Assembly: GCA_030064845.1 (NCBI GenBank)
Contig: JASJEC010000011.1
Coordinates: forward strand, 1-64,000
From: Kiloniellales bacterium
GTDB lineage: Bacteria > Pseudomonadota > Alphaproteobacteria > Kiloniellales > JAKSDN01
Direction: 5' to 3'
DNA length: 64,000 nt
This document shows positions 1-9,537 of the stretch, in pieces. The notes below the pieces were generated by a model, which had not been told where the DNA came from, did not search any database, and saw only the letters and a list, made by a program, of their open reading frames with translations. The number at the start of each line of letters is the position of its first letter. The first letter of the stretch is position 1. The position numbers and the translations under genes are program-made.

Positions 1-660
1 CGCAAGGTGGGCGCGGTCGGTTTCGTCGGCAACGCGACCGACGCCACGGCGCATTTCTTCGGCGCCGAGGGCGGCAAGGGGACCATGCCGCACGCCTTCG
101 TCGGCTATGCCGGCTCTACCCTGCGGGCCGCCGAGATGTTCGACCAGAGCTTTCCCGACGAGCCCATGACGGTGCTGGTCGACTACTTCGCCCGCGAAGT
201 GACCGACGCGCTCACGGTCTGCCGCCGCTTTCCCGGGCGCGCGACCCGCGGCCAGCTCTCGGTGCGCATCGACACGCCGGGCGGCCGCTTCCTCGAGGGC
301 CTCGACCCCGCAGCTTCCTATGCGGTGCTGGAGCGCCACGTGCCGCACGCCGTCCGCGGCTACCGAAACGAATCAGAACTGCGCTATCTGGTCGGGCCGG
401 GCGTATCGGCCGCGGCGATCTGGCATATGCGCGAAGCGCTCGACCGGGAGGGCTTCGATCAGGTCAAGATCGTCGCCTCCTCGGGCTTTAATCCCGCCAA
501 ATGCAAGCTCATGGCCGAGGCCAACGCGCCGATCGACGTTGTCGGCACCGGCTCCTACCTGCCGGATCGCTGGTCGGAGACCTATGCCACGGCCGACATT
601 ATCGAGTACAACGGCGAGGCGCGGGTGAAGGTCGGCCGCGAGTTCCTGCTCCGGAAGTAG
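1..660 (+). CDS. Nicotinate phosphoribosyltransferase, C-terminal part (5' end outside window)
   Basis: The open frame enters from the left edge and gives about 219 residues ending in TAG. The segment GTMPHAF near residue 30, the later VDYFAREVTDAL segment and the phosphate-site-like VASSGFNP and VVGTGSYLP stretches fit the C-terminal half of bacterial nicotinate phosphoribosyltransferases. These convert nicotinate and PRPP to nicotinate mononucleotide in NAD salvage. A NAD synthase gene lies 2.6 kb downstream on the same strand, so two NAD-making steps are near neighbours, though not in one tight operon. The start and N-terminal domain cannot be judged. Family assignment is by pattern recognition only. 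Confidence 0.8.
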   Translation, partial: RKVGAVGFVGNATDATAHFFGAEGGKGTMPHAFVGYAGSTLRAAEMFDQSFPDEPMTVLVDYFAREVTDALTVCRRFPGRATRGQLSVRIDTPGGRFLEGLDPAASYAVLERHVPHAVRGYRNESELRYLVGPGVSAAAIWHMREALDREGFDQVKIVASSGFNPAKCKLMAEANAPIDVVGTGSYLPDRWSETYATADIIEYNGEARVKVGREFLLRK

Positions 661-768
661 TCGAGCCCCTGAAATTCTCGTGAGCCATTGAATGCGGGCC
701 ATCTGGGTCTTGAGAAAGACCGCGGCCTCTGTTTGCCTGTGGCTCTTGCAGGACAGGAAGGGGTGACC

Positions 769-1479
769 ATGGCGTTCAAGCTTTACGAACGGGTCGGCAA
801 GCAGGACGACCACCGGCCCAGTCCGTTTTCCTGGCGCATCAAGTTCGCCCTGGCGCACAAGGGTCTGAAACCCGACGAGAACGTGCCGGTGCTCTTCACC
901 GACAAGGATATCATCGCGTTCAGCGGCCAGGGCTTCGTTCCGGTGCTGGTCGACGGGGACCAGGTGGTGTCGGATTCCTGGACGATCGCCCGTTACCTCG
1001 AGGACGCCTATCCGGACCGGCCGAGCCTGTTCGGCGGCCCCCAGGGCCGGGCCCTGGCCGGCTTCGTCAACCGCTGGGCCGACGGCGTGCTCAATGCCGC
1101 GGTCTTTCCCCTGGTGATCAAGGACCTGCACGCAAACATCGACCCGCGGGATCAGGACTATTTCCAGCAGACCCGGGAGAAGCGGCTGGGCCGAACGATC
1201 GAGCAGTTCGACGCCGAGCGGCCGAGCTTCGAAGCCAACCTCGCCAAGGTCCTGATGCCGCTGCGCCAGCACCTGGAGGACCAGGCCTTCGTCAGCGGCG
1301 CGGCGCCGGCCTACGGCGACTACATCGTGTTCAGCGCCTTCCAGTGGGCCCGCTGCAGCAGCCCGACGCCGCTCCTGGCGCCGGACGACAGCCTGCACCC
1401 CTGGCTGAACGCCATGAGCGGGCTCTACGACGGTCTGGCCTGCAGCCTGCTCAGGTTCGAGACCGGCCAGCCCGGTTAA
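769..1479 (+). CDS. Glutathione S-transferase family protein
   Basis: 236 residues. The start at 769 is chosen because AGGAAGGGG lies just upstream, although the frame stays open to 688. The N-terminal thioredoxin-fold domain (about 1-85) has the SPFSWR segment, where Ser is the usual glutathione-activating residue. It also has the cis-Pro loop VPVLVDG followed by SDSWTIARYLE, the typical glutathione-binding turn. The rest is the all-helical C-terminal domain. Length fits the family. Such proteins conjugate or reduce electrophiles with glutathione in the cytoplasm; the substrate cannot be read. It stands between a NAD-salvage gene and two YbjQ genes with no overlap, so co-function is not implied. 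Confidence 0.85.
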   Translation: MAFKLYERVGKQDDHRPSPFSWRIKFALAHKGLKPDENVPVLFTDKDIIAFSGQGFVPVLVDGDQVVSDSWTIARYLEDAYPDRPSLFGGPQGRALAGFVNRWADGVLNAAVFPLVIKDLHANIDPRDQDYFQQTREKRLGRTIEQFDAERPSFEANLAKVLMPLRQHLEDQAFVSGAAPAYGDYIVFSAFQWARCSSPTPLLAPDDSLHPWLNAMSGLYDGLACSLLRFETGQPG

Positions 1480-1555
1480 CCAGTCTTTTCCCTCCCTGGG
1501 TCAAGATCCGTCCGGATCGATTCCGGCATCGCGTCGGCACCAGGGAGAACAGGTC

Positions 1556-1870
1556 ATGATTACCTCGACTTTGGAATGCGTCCCCGGCCGGGAGGTCACC
1601 GACCACCTGGGGATCGTCCAGGGCAGCACGGTCCGCGCCAAGCATATCGGCAGGGACCTGATGGCTGGGTTCAAGAACATCGTGGGCGGCGAGCTGAAGG
1701 GCTACAGCGACCTTCTGAGCGAGGCGCGCAAGGAGGCCTTCGAGCGGATGTGCGAGCAAGCCGAGGCCAAGGGCGCCAACGCCGTGCTCAACGTCCGCTT
1801 CACGACGTCCTCCGTGGCTCAGGGCGCCTCGGAGATTCTGGCCTACGGCAGCGCCGTCGTCGTTGCCTGA
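1556..1870 (+). CDS. YbjQ (UPF0145) family protein, soluble form
   Basis: 104 residues, the usual size for this heavy-metal-binding-domain-like family of small homo-oligomers. Recognisable parts are the N-terminal PGREVTDHLG segment, the FKNIVGGELKGYSDLL segment and the C-terminal LNVRFTTSSV with EILAYGSAV. GGGAGAACAGGTC precedes the ATG as a good ribosome site. Molecular function is not established for the family. The next gene, 3 bases downstream, is a membrane-anchored member of the same family, so this is a tandem pair probably translated together. An M48 protease follows. Confidence 0.85.
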   Translation: MITSTLECVPGREVTDHLGIVQGSTVRAKHIGRDLMAGFKNIVGGELKGYSDLLSEARKEAFERMCEQAEAKGANAVLNVRFTTSSVAQGASEILAYGSAVVVA

Positions 1871-1873
1871 GCC

Positions 1874-2335
1874 ATGCAGTTCCTCGCCAATTACATTGAA
1901 ATCGTCATCTTCCTGACGCTGCTGGTGCTCGGCTACGGTGCCGGCCGCTGGGCCGAGCGGCGACACTACCGCTCGATCATCGCGCGGGAGCGGGAGATGG
2001 GTGATCTCGTGATCATCGCCGGCAAGACGGTGCCCGACGACGTCAGGATCTCTAAGTCCCAGCTCGTGATGGGCAGCGCGGTGATTTCGGTCGACTACTT
2101 CAAGCGTTTCGTCGCCAACCTGCGCATGATCTTCGGGGGCCGCGTCCACACCTACGAGAGCCTGCTCGACCGCGCCCGCCGCGAAGCGCTGCTGCGCATG
2201 CAGGCCCAGGCCCGGGAGATCGGCGGCCGGGTCATCTTCAACACCCGTTTCGAGACCAGCTCGATCTCCAAGGGCCAGAAGCAGTCGATCGGCGCGGTCG
2301 AGGTCCTGGCTTACGGCACGGCACTGGTTCCCTAG
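1874..2335 (+). CDS. YbjQ family protein with N-terminal membrane anchor
   Basis: 153 residues. Residues about 8-25 form one hydrophobic segment followed by basic residues (ERRHYR), so the remainder is probably cytoplasmic. Residues about 45-153 repeat the YbjQ pattern of the upstream gene: ISVDYFKRFVANLRMIFGG, YESLLDRARREAL, FNTRFETSS and EVLAYGTALV. The two neighbours therefore look like a duplication in which one copy gained an anchor, or a soluble/anchored partner pair. It sits 3 bases after the first copy and 12 bases before the M48 protease, which suggests a three-gene unit. Function unknown. Confidence 0.8.
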   Translation: MQFLANYIEIVIFLTLLVLGYGAGRWAERRHYRSIIAREREMGDLVIIAGKTVPDDVRISKSQLVMGSAVISVDYFKRFVANLRMIFGGRVHTYESLLDRARREALLRMQAQAREIGGRVIFNTRFETSSISKGQKQSIGAVEVLAYGTALVP

Positions 2336-2347
2336 GCCCAGCCTCCC

Positions 2348-3232
2348 ATGAGGATCAGGAACGTCCCGGTCCCCGAGGGGATCAACGTCAGCCGGCACAG
2401 CCCGCTGGCCGATCTTCTGATCCTTAGCGGCGGTCTGGTCACCGTCGTCGCGGGCCTCGGTCTGGCGCTCTTTCTGTTCGCCGGGGTGATCGCCCGCCAC
2501 GCCCCGGTCAGCTGGGAGGTCGCGATCGGCAACGCGATCTTCGCCGACGTGTCCGGCGGTTCGGCCGAGGCGGCGGACGCCGATCCGGAGGCTGCAGCGG
2601 TGCGCGCCGAGCTTCAGGCGATCGCGGACCGAGTCGGCCGGCACATGGATCTGCCGGAGGGCCTGACGGTCAAGGTCCACTATGTCGACGACGAGATGGT
2701 CAACGCCTTCGCCTCCCTGGGCGGGCATGTTTTCATGTTCCGGGGCCTCTTGGAGCGCATGCCCAACGAGAACGCCCTGACCATGGTGATGGCGCACGAG
2801 ATCGGACACGTTGTCCACCGCGACGCGGCCGCCTCGCTGACCGGGGCGGTCGTGGTCCAGCTGCTGTCGGCGGTCTTCTTCAGCGCCGCACCGGATACCC
2901 TGGCATCGCTGGTGACCGGCCCCAACGCCCTGATGATGATGGGCTTCAGCCGTGAGGCGGAGCGCCGTGCCGACAGCGCGGCGCTCGAGGCCATGGCGGC
3001 GGTCTACGGTCACGTCGGCGAGTCCGCGCGGATCTTCAAGGTCTTCCAGGAAGAGGCGCGGCGCAGCGGCGGCGAGCCGCCGGAGCTGCTGAGCACCCAC
3101 CCGCTCAGCCGGGAGCGGATCGAGGCGCTGGCCGCCCTGGCGCGGCAGCGCGGTTGGCCGAGCGAAGGGGAGACCCAGCCCTTGGCGCCCGGGATTGCAG
3201 CCTTGTCGGAGGTCACACCGGAAGCTAAGTAA
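2348..3232 (+). CDS. M48 family membrane-associated zinc metallopeptidase
   Basis: 294 residues. A hydrophobic stretch (about 22-48) anchors the protein. The zinc motif HEIGH is at residues 150-154 and the downstream glutamate ligand is in SREAERRAD (Glu205). This arrangement belongs to the HtpX/Ste24/BepA-like M48 class, which cleaves misfolded membrane or envelope proteins. The segment ALGGHVFMFRGLL-like upstream of HEIGH is typical of periplasmic M48 enzymes. It follows the two YbjQ genes with 12 bases of spacing and precedes nadE by 5 bases. No PDZ or TPR region is visible. The physiological substrate is unknown. Confidence 0.88.
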   Translation: MRIRNVPVPEGINVSRHSPLADLLILSGGLVTVVAGLGLALFLFAGVIARHAPVSWEVAIGNAIFADVSGGSAEAADADPEAAAVRAELQAIADRVGRHMDLPEGLTVKVHYVDDEMVNAFASLGGHVFMFRGLLERMPNENALTMVMAHEIGHVVHRDAAASLTGAVVVQLLSAVFFSAAPDTLASLVTGPNALMMMGFSREAERRADSAALEAMAAVYGHVGESARIFKVFQEEARRSGGEPPELLSTHPLSRERIEALAALARQRGWPSEGETQPLAPGIAALSEVTPEAK

Positions 3233-3237
3233 GCCTT

Positions 3238-4929
3238 ATGACCGACCGGCTGACCCTCGCCCTGGCCCAGATCAACCCGACCATGGGAGCGATCGAGGCC
3301 AACGCCGACCTGATCCGCGCGGCGCGGTCCGAGGCGGCCGGGCGCGGCGCCGATCTGGTCATCACGCCGGAGTTGTCCCTGATCGGCTATCCGCCGGAGG
3401 ACCTCGTCCTCAAGCCCGAGTTTCTGGACGCCGCGTGGCGCACCCTGGAAGACCTTGCGGCGGAAACCGCCGACGGCGGCCCGGGCCTTCTGCTCGGCGT
3501 GCCCTGGCGCGAGGAGGGGTGGCGGCCGGGCATGGCGCTGCGCAAGCACCTCTACAACGCCGCCGCGGTTCTGGACGGGGGCAAGATCCAGGCGCTTCGC
3601 GCCAAGGTCGATCTGCCGAACTACAGCGTGTTCGACGAGAAGCGGCTGTTCAAGCCGGGGTCCATGCCGGGCCCGGTGAACTTCCGGGGCGTCCGCCTGG
3701 GCCTGCCGATCTGCGAGGATATCTGGACGCCCGACGTTTGCGAGTGCCTGGAGGAGTCCGGCGCGGAGCTCCTGATCTCGATCAACGGCAGCCCATACGA
3801 GCTCGACAAGACCGAAGTCCGCATGAACCTGGCGGTCGAGCGGGTGACCGAGACCGGCCTGCCGATGATTTTCGTCAACCAGGTTGGCGGCCAGGACGAG
3901 CTGGTGTTCGACGGTGCCTCCTTCGTGCTCGACGCCGGATGCAACCTGCGCGCCCAGCTGCCCTCCTTCGAGCCGTCCCTGACGGTGACCGAATGGCGGC
4001 GCGGCGACGACGACATCTGGGCCTGCGCCGATTCCCTGCTGACGCCGCCGGAGAACGCTATGGAGCCGATCTACCGGGCGGTGACGCTGGGACTCAGAGA
4101 CTATGTCGAGAAGAACGGCTTTCCCGGTGTGATCATTGGTCTTTCCGGTGGCATCGATTCCGCCATCTCGGCGGCGATCGCGGTCGACGCTCTGGGCCCG
4201 GCGCGCGTGCGCTGCGTAATGATGCCGTCGCCCTATACCAGCCAGGAGAGCCTTGAGGATGCCGCCGAGGCCGCCCGGCTGCTCGACGTGCGCCTGGACG
4301 AGATCGCGATCGGACCGGCGATGGAAGCCTTCGACGACATGCTGGCGCCCCAGTTCGAGGGCCGTGAAGCCGACGTGACCGAAGAGAACATCCAATCCCG
4401 GGCGCGCGGCCTGACGCTCATGGCGATCTCCAACAAGCTCGGCCACATGGTGCTCTCGACCGGCAACAAGTCCGAGATGTCGGTCGGCTACGCGACGCTC
4501 TACGGCGACATGTGCGGCGGATACAACGTGCTCAAGGATCTTTACAAGACCACGGTCTATCGCCTTGCCGCCTGGCGCAACCAGGCCTTTCCGCGCGGCG
4601 GTCTCGGCCCCGCGGGCCGGGTCATCCCGGAGCGGATCATCACGAAGGCGCCGTCGGCCGAGCTCAAGCCGGATCAGACCGACCAGGACTCCCTGCCGCC
4701 CTACGAGGACCTGGACGACATGCTGACATGCCTGATCGAGGGGGAGATGCCGGTCGAGCAGATCGTCGCCCGGGGACATGACCGCGCCACGGTCAACCGG
4801 GTCTGGCGCATGCTGGATCGTGCCGAGTACAAGCGCCGCCAGGCCCCGCCCGGCGTCAAGATCACTGCGCGCGCCTTCGGCCGCGATCGGCGCTATCCGA
4901 TCACCAACGCCTTCACGGGGGCGTCCTGA
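3238..4929 (+). CDS. nadE: Glutamine-dependent NAD(+) synthase
   Basis: 563 residues in two domains, as in glutamine-using NadE. The N-terminal nitrilase-type amidase domain (about 1-270) carries the catalytic triad: Glu45 in ITPELSLIGYPP, Lys123 in RAKVDLPNY and Cys159 in LGLPICEDIW. It releases ammonia from glutamine. The C-terminal ATP-pyrophosphatase domain has SGGIDS at 303-308 and the later STGNKSEMSVGY and TKAPSAELKPDQTDQDSLP segments. Together they amidate deamido-NAD to NAD. The gene starts 5 bases after the protease stop. The upstream nicotinate phosphoribosyltransferase makes the precursor branch, so NAD synthesis is the metabolic theme at this end. Confidence 0.97.
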   Translation: MTDRLTLALAQINPTMGAIEANADLIRAARSEAAGRGADLVITPELSLIGYPPEDLVLKPEFLDAAWRTLEDLAAETADGGPGLLLGVPWREEGWRPGMALRKHLYNAAAVLDGGKIQALRAKVDLPNYSVFDEKRLFKPGSMPGPVNFRGVRLGLPICEDIWTPDVCECLEESGAELLISINGSPYELDKTEVRMNLAVERVTETGLPMIFVNQVGGQDELVFDGASFVLDAGCNLRAQLPSFEPSLTVTEWRRGDDDIWACADSLLTPPENAMEPIYRAVTLGLRDYVEKNGFPGVIIGLSGGIDSAISAAIAVDALGPARVRCVMMPSPYTSQESLEDAAEAARLLDVRLDEIAIGPAMEAFDDMLAPQFEGREADVTEENIQSRARGLTLMAISNKLGHMVLSTGNKSEMSVGYATLYGDMCGGYNVLKDLYKTTVYRLAAWRNQAFPRGGLGPAGRVIPERIITKAPSAELKPDQTDQDSLPPYEDLDDMLTCLIEGEMPVEQIVARGHDRATVNRVWRMLDRAEYKRRQAPPGVKITARAFGRDRRYPITNAFTGAS

Positions 4930-5029
4930 AGCGGGGCGCGTTCAATCTTAATCAGGCCGTGACCCAGTCTAAATCACTGAATATATTATTTATTTAAGAT
5001 CTTCTTCGGCCCTCCCGCCGTGCCCGCGG

Positions 5030-5058
5030 TTGACGACCTGCGTCGAAGCGGCCTAGAA
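5030..5058 (+). promoter_or_regulatory. Candidate sigma-70 type promoter upstream of cysS
   Basis: TTGACG (5030-5035), 17 bases, then CTAGAA (5053-5058), about 110 bases before the cysS start. It lies just after an AT-rich tract (about 4970-5000) in otherwise GC-rich DNA. The -35 and spacing are good; the -10 is only fair. No experimental support. Confidence 0.35.
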
Positions 5059-5170
5059 GGAAGCCATGTCCTGGCACCGCGAACGATGTCCCGGCTAAGG
5101 GGAACAACGACCTGAGCGGGCCCCGCTTCGCGAGGCCCTCCGATCCACCGCGTCTGCCAGGACCGAGCCA

Positions 5171-6547
5171 ATGACCCTCGAACTCACCAACACGCTGACC
5201 CGGCGCAAGGAAGCCTTCGCCCCGATCGATCACGAGCGCGTGCGCATGTACGTCTGCGGGCCCACGGTCTACGACCTGCCGCATGTCGGCAACGCGCGGC
5301 CCGTTGTCGTCTTCGACGTTCTCTATCGGCTGCTCCGCCATCTCTACGGCGCGGCGCATGTCACTTACGTCCGGAACATCACGGACGTGGACGACAAGAT
5401 CATCACCGCCGCGAAGGAAAACGGCGAGACCATCGCCGAGGTCACGGCGCGGACCACCCGGGCCTTCCACGAGGACATGGCGGCCCTCGGCGCCCTCGAA
5501 CCGACCGTGGAGCCGCGCGCGACCCAGTCGATCGACCTCATGGTCTCGATGATCGAAACCCTGATCGAAAAGGGGCACGCCTACGCGGCCGACGGTCACG
5601 TTCTGTTCAACGTCCCTTCCTTCCCGGGATACGGCGGCCTGTCGCGGCACGACCGGGAGTCCCTGATCGCCGGGGCCCGTGTCGAGGTCGCGCCCTACAA
5701 GAGGGATCCGGTCGATTTCGTGCTTTGGAAGCCTTCGACGCCGGAGCAGCCGGGCTGGGACAGCCCCTGGGGCCGCGGCCGGCCCGGCTGGCACATCGAG
5801 TGCTCGGCCATGAGCGCCAAGCACCTGGGCGAGACCTTCGACATTCACGGCGGCGGCCAGGACCTGATCTTTCCGCACCATGAGAACGAGCTGGCGCAAT
5901 CGGTCTGCGCCCACGGCAAGGGCTTCGTGCGCTACTGGCTGCACAACGGCTATGTCGTGGTCGAGGGCGAGAAGATGTCGAAGTCCCTGGGGAACTTCTT
6001 CACGGTGCGCCAGCTGCTCGAGGAGGGCTTCCGCGGCGAGGTGATTCGCCTGGCGCTCTTGTCGGCGCACTATCGCCAGCCGCTCGACATCACCCGCGAA
6101 AAGTTGAAGGAGTGCCACGCGCAACTCGACCGGCTCTACGGGGCCCTGCGCGCGGCGGAGGACGAAGGGGCGCCGGCCGCGGAACCGCCGCCGGCCGTGC
6201 TCGCTGCCCTGCTGGACGATCTCAACACGCCCGCCGCTCTGGCCGGCCTTCACGACACCGCGGCGGCCCTGAACCGGGCGGGCGAAGCGGACGAGCGGAT
6301 CCGCCTCAAGGGGCGCTTGCTCGCCGCCGGGGCCCTACTCGGGCTGCTGCAGGAAGATCCGGAGCGCTGGTTCCAGGGCGGGGCCGAGGCCGACGCGGGC
6401 GCGATCGAGGCGCGGATCGAGGCGCGCAACCAAGCCCGCAAGGCTCGGGATTTCGCCGAGGCCGACCGCATCCGCGACGCCCTGGCGGCCGAGGGTATCC
6501 TCCTGGAGGACGGCCCCGAGGGGACCACCTGGCGGCGCAGGACCTGA
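5171..6547 (+). CDS. cysS: Cysteinyl-tRNA synthetase
   Basis: 458 residues, normal length. It has the CGPTVYD segment (Cys29, zinc ligand), the HIGH-type motif as HVGN (38-41), Cys211 in WHIECSAM, the HHENE zinc-ligand region (236-240) and the KMSKS loop (268-272). These are the class I synthetase landmarks specific to CysRS. It charges tRNA-Cys in the cytoplasm. The C-terminal part (about 400-458) is the usual DALR/anticodon region with an alanine-rich linker. CCAGGA lies 9 bases before the ATG. The gene runs toward the DUF2336 gene, with 7 bases between the two stops. Confidence 0.97.
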   Translation: MTLELTNTLTRRKEAFAPIDHERVRMYVCGPTVYDLPHVGNARPVVVFDVLYRLLRHLYGAAHVTYVRNITDVDDKIITAAKENGETIAEVTARTTRAFHEDMAALGALEPTVEPRATQSIDLMVSMIETLIEKGHAYAADGHVLFNVPSFPGYGGLSRHDRESLIAGARVEVAPYKRDPVDFVLWKPSTPEQPGWDSPWGRGRPGWHIECSAMSAKHLGETFDIHGGGQDLIFPHHENELAQSVCAHGKGFVRYWLHNGYVVVEGEKMSKSLGNFFTVRQLLEEGFRGEVIRLALLSAHYRQPLDITREKLKECHAQLDRLYGALRAAEDEGAPAAEPPPAVLAALLDDLNTPAALAGLHDTAAALNRAGEADERIRLKGRLLAAGALLGLLQEDPERWFQGGAEADAGAIEARIEARNQARKARDFAEADRIRDALAAEGILLEDGPEGTTWRRRT

Positions 6548-6554
6548 GGGTGCC

Positions 6555-7592
6555 TCAGGACTCCTTGACGGCGGAGAGGTCGAACAGCGGGTCCGAGAGC
6601 GGGGCCTCGGGCTCCGCCCGTTCGGCTGCCGCCTCGGGCTTGTGGAGCACCGTTCTGAACAGGTTCTCGATGCCGAGCCGGCCCTGGTCATTGATCAGGG
6701 TGCGGGCATTCTCGACCCCGATGTCGGCGAGCCGCGCCATGGCGAACTCGAAGAAGGCGAGGTCGCCTTCCGACAGGGCGTCGATCGCGACCTCCGGGGT
6801 CAGGCGGCCCTTGGCGTAGAGCTGGTCGATCAGGGCTTCCAGTTCCTTGTTGGTCGCGCAGCCGTCGCGCAGCAGGCTGAGGGTCGCCTGACCGCGCGCG
6901 TCATCGACCAGCTTCTTGACCAGTGGCGTGGGCGCGATCTGCCGCTTCATCAGAAAGCTCTGGATCTGCTGTGTGATAACGCTGACCAGCTGTTCGGAGA
7001 CGACCGGCGGAAGGTTGTCGCGCGTTGCCAGGTTCTGCGAGACCGCCGCGCTCTCGGTGTACTGCTTGACGACCCTTTGGAGCTGCCCTTGATCGAGGTT
7101 GGCGCCGTCGTTGCCGACCAGTTCGGCGACAGCGCCATCGTTGCCGGTTTCGATCAGAGCGTCGGCGACGCCCGCCGAGACCGCGCTTCGCTGGGCGACG
7201 GCGGTTTGCTTTTCCGGGCTGCCGGCCTGGATGATGCCGATCAAGTCCTCGTCGGTAAGAACCTCGCAATACTGCAGGACCGGCAAGGCGACGCTGTCGA
7301 CGTCGCTGGCCAGGGCGAGGGCGACGTCTTCCGGGATCTGAGGCGAGGCTTTCAGGTGCTCGGAGAGCGCCTGGCGCACGCGGACCTCCGCGTCCTTGAC
7401 CAGGGAGCGGAAGATGTCCTCGGCGATCTGGCGCTCGGTGGCTCCCAGCTGCTGCCCGTCGAACTCGGCGGCGAGCTTGGCGGCCATCTCGGCCCTCGCC
7501 TCGGTTGACGGGTCCTCGGTCAGGCGCGTGACATCGGCCTGGCTGAGCCGCCCCGCGGACGCGTCCGTCGGGACCTCCTGAGCTTGAGCCAT
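6555..7592 (-). CDS. DUF2336 domain-containing protein
   Basis: 345 residues, acidic and helical, without signal peptide or membrane segment. The pattern of an early RVRQALSEHLKASPQIPEDVALALA helix pair, the later DEDLIGIIQAG and VAQRSAVS repeats and a long helical middle is that of DUF2336, a HEAT-like family largely confined to alphaproteobacteria. A ribosome site (GAGGGAAAT) precedes the ATG. It is divergent from cimA and convergent with cysS. No biochemical role is established for the family, and nothing here suggests one beyond a protein-interaction scaffold. Confidence 0.85.
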   Translation of the reverse strand: MAQAQEVPTDASAGRLSQADVTRLTEDPSTEARAEMAAKLAAEFDGQQLGATERQIAEDIFRSLVKDAEVRVRQALSEHLKASPQIPEDVALALASDVDSVALPVLQYCEVLTDEDLIGIIQAGSPEKQTAVAQRSAVSAGVADALIETGNDGAVAELVGNDGANLDQGQLQRVVKQYTESAAVSQNLATRDNLPPVVSEQLVSVITQQIQSFLMKRQIAPTPLVKKLVDDARGQATLSLLRDGCATNKELEALIDQLYAKGRLTPEVAIDALSEGDLAFFEFAMARLADIGVENARTLINDQGRLGIENLFRTVLHKPEAAAERAEPEAPLSDPLFDLSAVKES

Positions 7593-7926
7593 CTATTTCC
7601 CTCAACCCAAGTGATACGAACGGCGCGCGCCGGACGGCCAGGCGAGATAATAACAATAATGACCTAACTCATTTCTAATAGGTGCATTTGAGAGAAATCC
7701 CTTGGTTGGGAGAGCGGTCCGGGAAGCCGGAACCCCCCGGAGATTGACGCGGCAGGGCTCCTGTGGTGAGAGTATCGGCCGCCCGGACAGGCCGCGCGGG
7801 GCGCGCGCGTCTGTCCGTTCGAACCAAGAATAAGCCTGAGGACAGAGGAGCAAGCGCCTGGAATCGCCCGAACTCGGAACGGTGGTGTGATCCGAGGCGA
7901 GGGGCGGTCAGGCCCAGAAGAGATCC
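7593..7926. other. 334-bp divergent intergenic region between the DUF2336 gene and cimA
   Basis: No gene seen. The left part (about 7645-7690) is AT-rich and probably holds the minus-strand promoter for the DUF2336 gene. A TTGACG at about 7745 could be a -35 for cimA, but no convincing -10 follows at 16-18 bases. The stretch about 7790-7815 is very GC-rich and self-complementary. No leader peptide with an amino-acid run was recognised. Confidence 0.5.
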
Positions 7927-9537
7927 ATGGCCGACGACCGGCGGATATACCTATTCGACTCGACCCTGCGCGACGGAGCTCAGACCCAAGGCGTGGACTT
8001 CTCGGTGGCCGACAAGGTCGCCATTGCAACCGCGCTCGACGGAGTCGGGATCGATTACATCGAGGGCGGTTGGCCCGGCGCCAACCCGGTCGACGACAGC
8101 TTCTTCACGTCCCCGCCGAGCTTCCGGCAGGCCCGCTTTGTCGCCTTCGGCATGACCCGCCGGCCGGGACGGAGCCTGGCCAACGATCCCGGCCTGACGG
8201 CGTTGTTGCAGGCCAAGGCGGAGGCCGTGTGCATGGTCGGGAAGGCCTGGGACTTTCACGTCGACGTGGCGCTGGGGATCGAGCGGTCGGAGAACATCGC
8301 CATGATCGCCGAGTCGGTCGAGCACGCGCGCGGGCGCAAGTCCGAGGTCATGTTCGACGCGGAGCATTTCTTCGACGGCTACAAGGCCAATCCGGGCTAC
8401 GCGCTGGACTGCGTGAAGGCGGCGCATGAAGCCGGCGCGCGTTGGATCGTCCTCTGCGACACCAACGGCGGGACGCTGCCGGACGAGGTCGAGCGGATCG
8501 TCGGCGCGGTGGTGGACCTGATTCCCGGGGACCGCGTCGGAATCCACGCCCACAATGATACCGAGAATGCGGTGGCGAATTCACTCGCCGCGGTCAAGGC
8601 GGGGGCGCGTCAGGTTCAGGGCACGATAAACGGATTGGGTGAACGCTGCGGTAACGCGAATCTGATATCCCTGATTCCAAGCCTGGCGTTGAAGACGGAC
8701 TTCGTCACGGGAATCGACCAGGAATCCCTCAGGGAGTTGACTAAGGTTTCTCGTATGCTGGACGAACGCCTGAATCGCGCGCCGGCCAAGAACGCGCCCT
8801 ACGTGGGCGACAGCGCCTTCGCACACAAGGGCGGCCTGCACGTCTCGGCGGTCGAGAAGGATCCGCGCACCTACGAGCACGTCGATCCGGACCTGGTCGG
8901 CAACCGGCGGCATATCGTGGTGTCGGACCAGTCCGGGCGCTCGAACATCCTGGCGCGCTTTCGCGATATCGGCTTGGCGGTCGAGGCGGGGAATCCCAAG
9001 GTCGCCAGCCTGGTCGAGCAGGTCAAGGCACGCGAGTTCGAGGGTTTCGCCTACGACGGCGCGGAAGCCAGCTTCGAGCTTCTGGCCCGCCGCGCCCTGG
9101 GCACCGTGCCGGCCTACTTCGCGCTGGAGCGTTTCCGGGTCATGGACGACCGCCGCTGGAATGCACGCGGCGAGCTGGTGACCGAATCCGAGGCCACGGT
9201 GAACGTCCGGGTCGGGCAGGAGTCGCGCTTCGAGGTGGCCAACGGCAACGGCCCGGTCAACGCCCTGGACACCGCGCTGCGCAAGGCTCTGATGCCGACC
9301 TACCCGCAGCTCGAGGATATGAGGCTGGTCGACTACAAGGTCCGTATCCTGACCCCGCAGGCAGGGACCGGCGCGGTCACCCGCGTGATGATCGAGAGCG
9401 CCGACGGCAATGGGCGGCGCTGGACCACGGTCGGCGTGTCGGCGAATATCATCGACGCTTCCTTCAATGCGTTGAACGACGGCATCACGTGGAAGCTGTT
9501 GCAGGAGAACGCAGAGGCTCCGGAGGACGCGACATGA
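7927..9537 (+). CDS. cimA: (R)-citramalate synthase
   Basis: 536 residues, the length of CimA. The HMGL-like TIM barrel opens with FDSTLRDGAQT (10-20), the signature of this Claisen-condensing family. It continues with GIDYIEGGWPGANP, the VLCDTNGGTLP strand, the HAHND metal-binding segment and GLGERCGNANL. The last 130 or so residues form the LeuA-type regulatory dimer domain. The WPGANP variant distinguishes CimA from isopropylmalate and homocitrate synthases. It makes citramalate from pyruvate and acetyl-CoA, a threonine-independent route to isoleucine. The stop overlaps the next gene's ATG (ATGA), so the two are cotranscribed. Confidence 0.93.
   Translation: MADDRRIYLFDSTLRDGAQTQGVDFSVADKVAIATALDGVGIDYIEGGWPGANPVDDSFFTSPPSFRQARFVAFGMTRRPGRSLANDPGLTALLQAKAEAVCMVGKAWDFHVDVALGIERSENIAMIAESVEHARGRKSEVMFDAEHFFDGYKANPGYALDCVKAAHEAGARWIVLCDTNGGTLPDEVERIVGAVVDLIPGDRVGIHAHNDTENAVANSLAAVKAGARQVQGTINGLGERCGNANLISLIPSLALKTDFVTGIDQESLRELTKVSRMLDERLNRAPAKNAPYVGDSAFAHKGGLHVSAVEKDPRTYEHVDPDLVGNRRHIVVSDQSGRSNILARFRDIGLAVEAGNPKVASLVEQVKAREFEGFAYDGAEASFELLARRALGTVPAYFALERFRVMDDRRWNARGELVTESEATVNVRVGQESRFEVANGNGPVNALDTALRKALMPTYPQLEDMRLVDYKVRILTPQAGTGAVTRVMIESADGNGRRWTTVGVSANIIDASFNALNDGITWKLLQENAEAPEDAT

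Noticed and set aside
1451-4779. Long open frames on the minus strand opposite the YbjQ, M48 and nadE genes
   Set aside because: They are antisense to clear genes, rich in Arg/Gly/Ala/Asp with no domain, and are expected from high GC third positions. Similar shadows at 27285-29261, 31321-33012 and 48265-50217 were rejected for the same reason.
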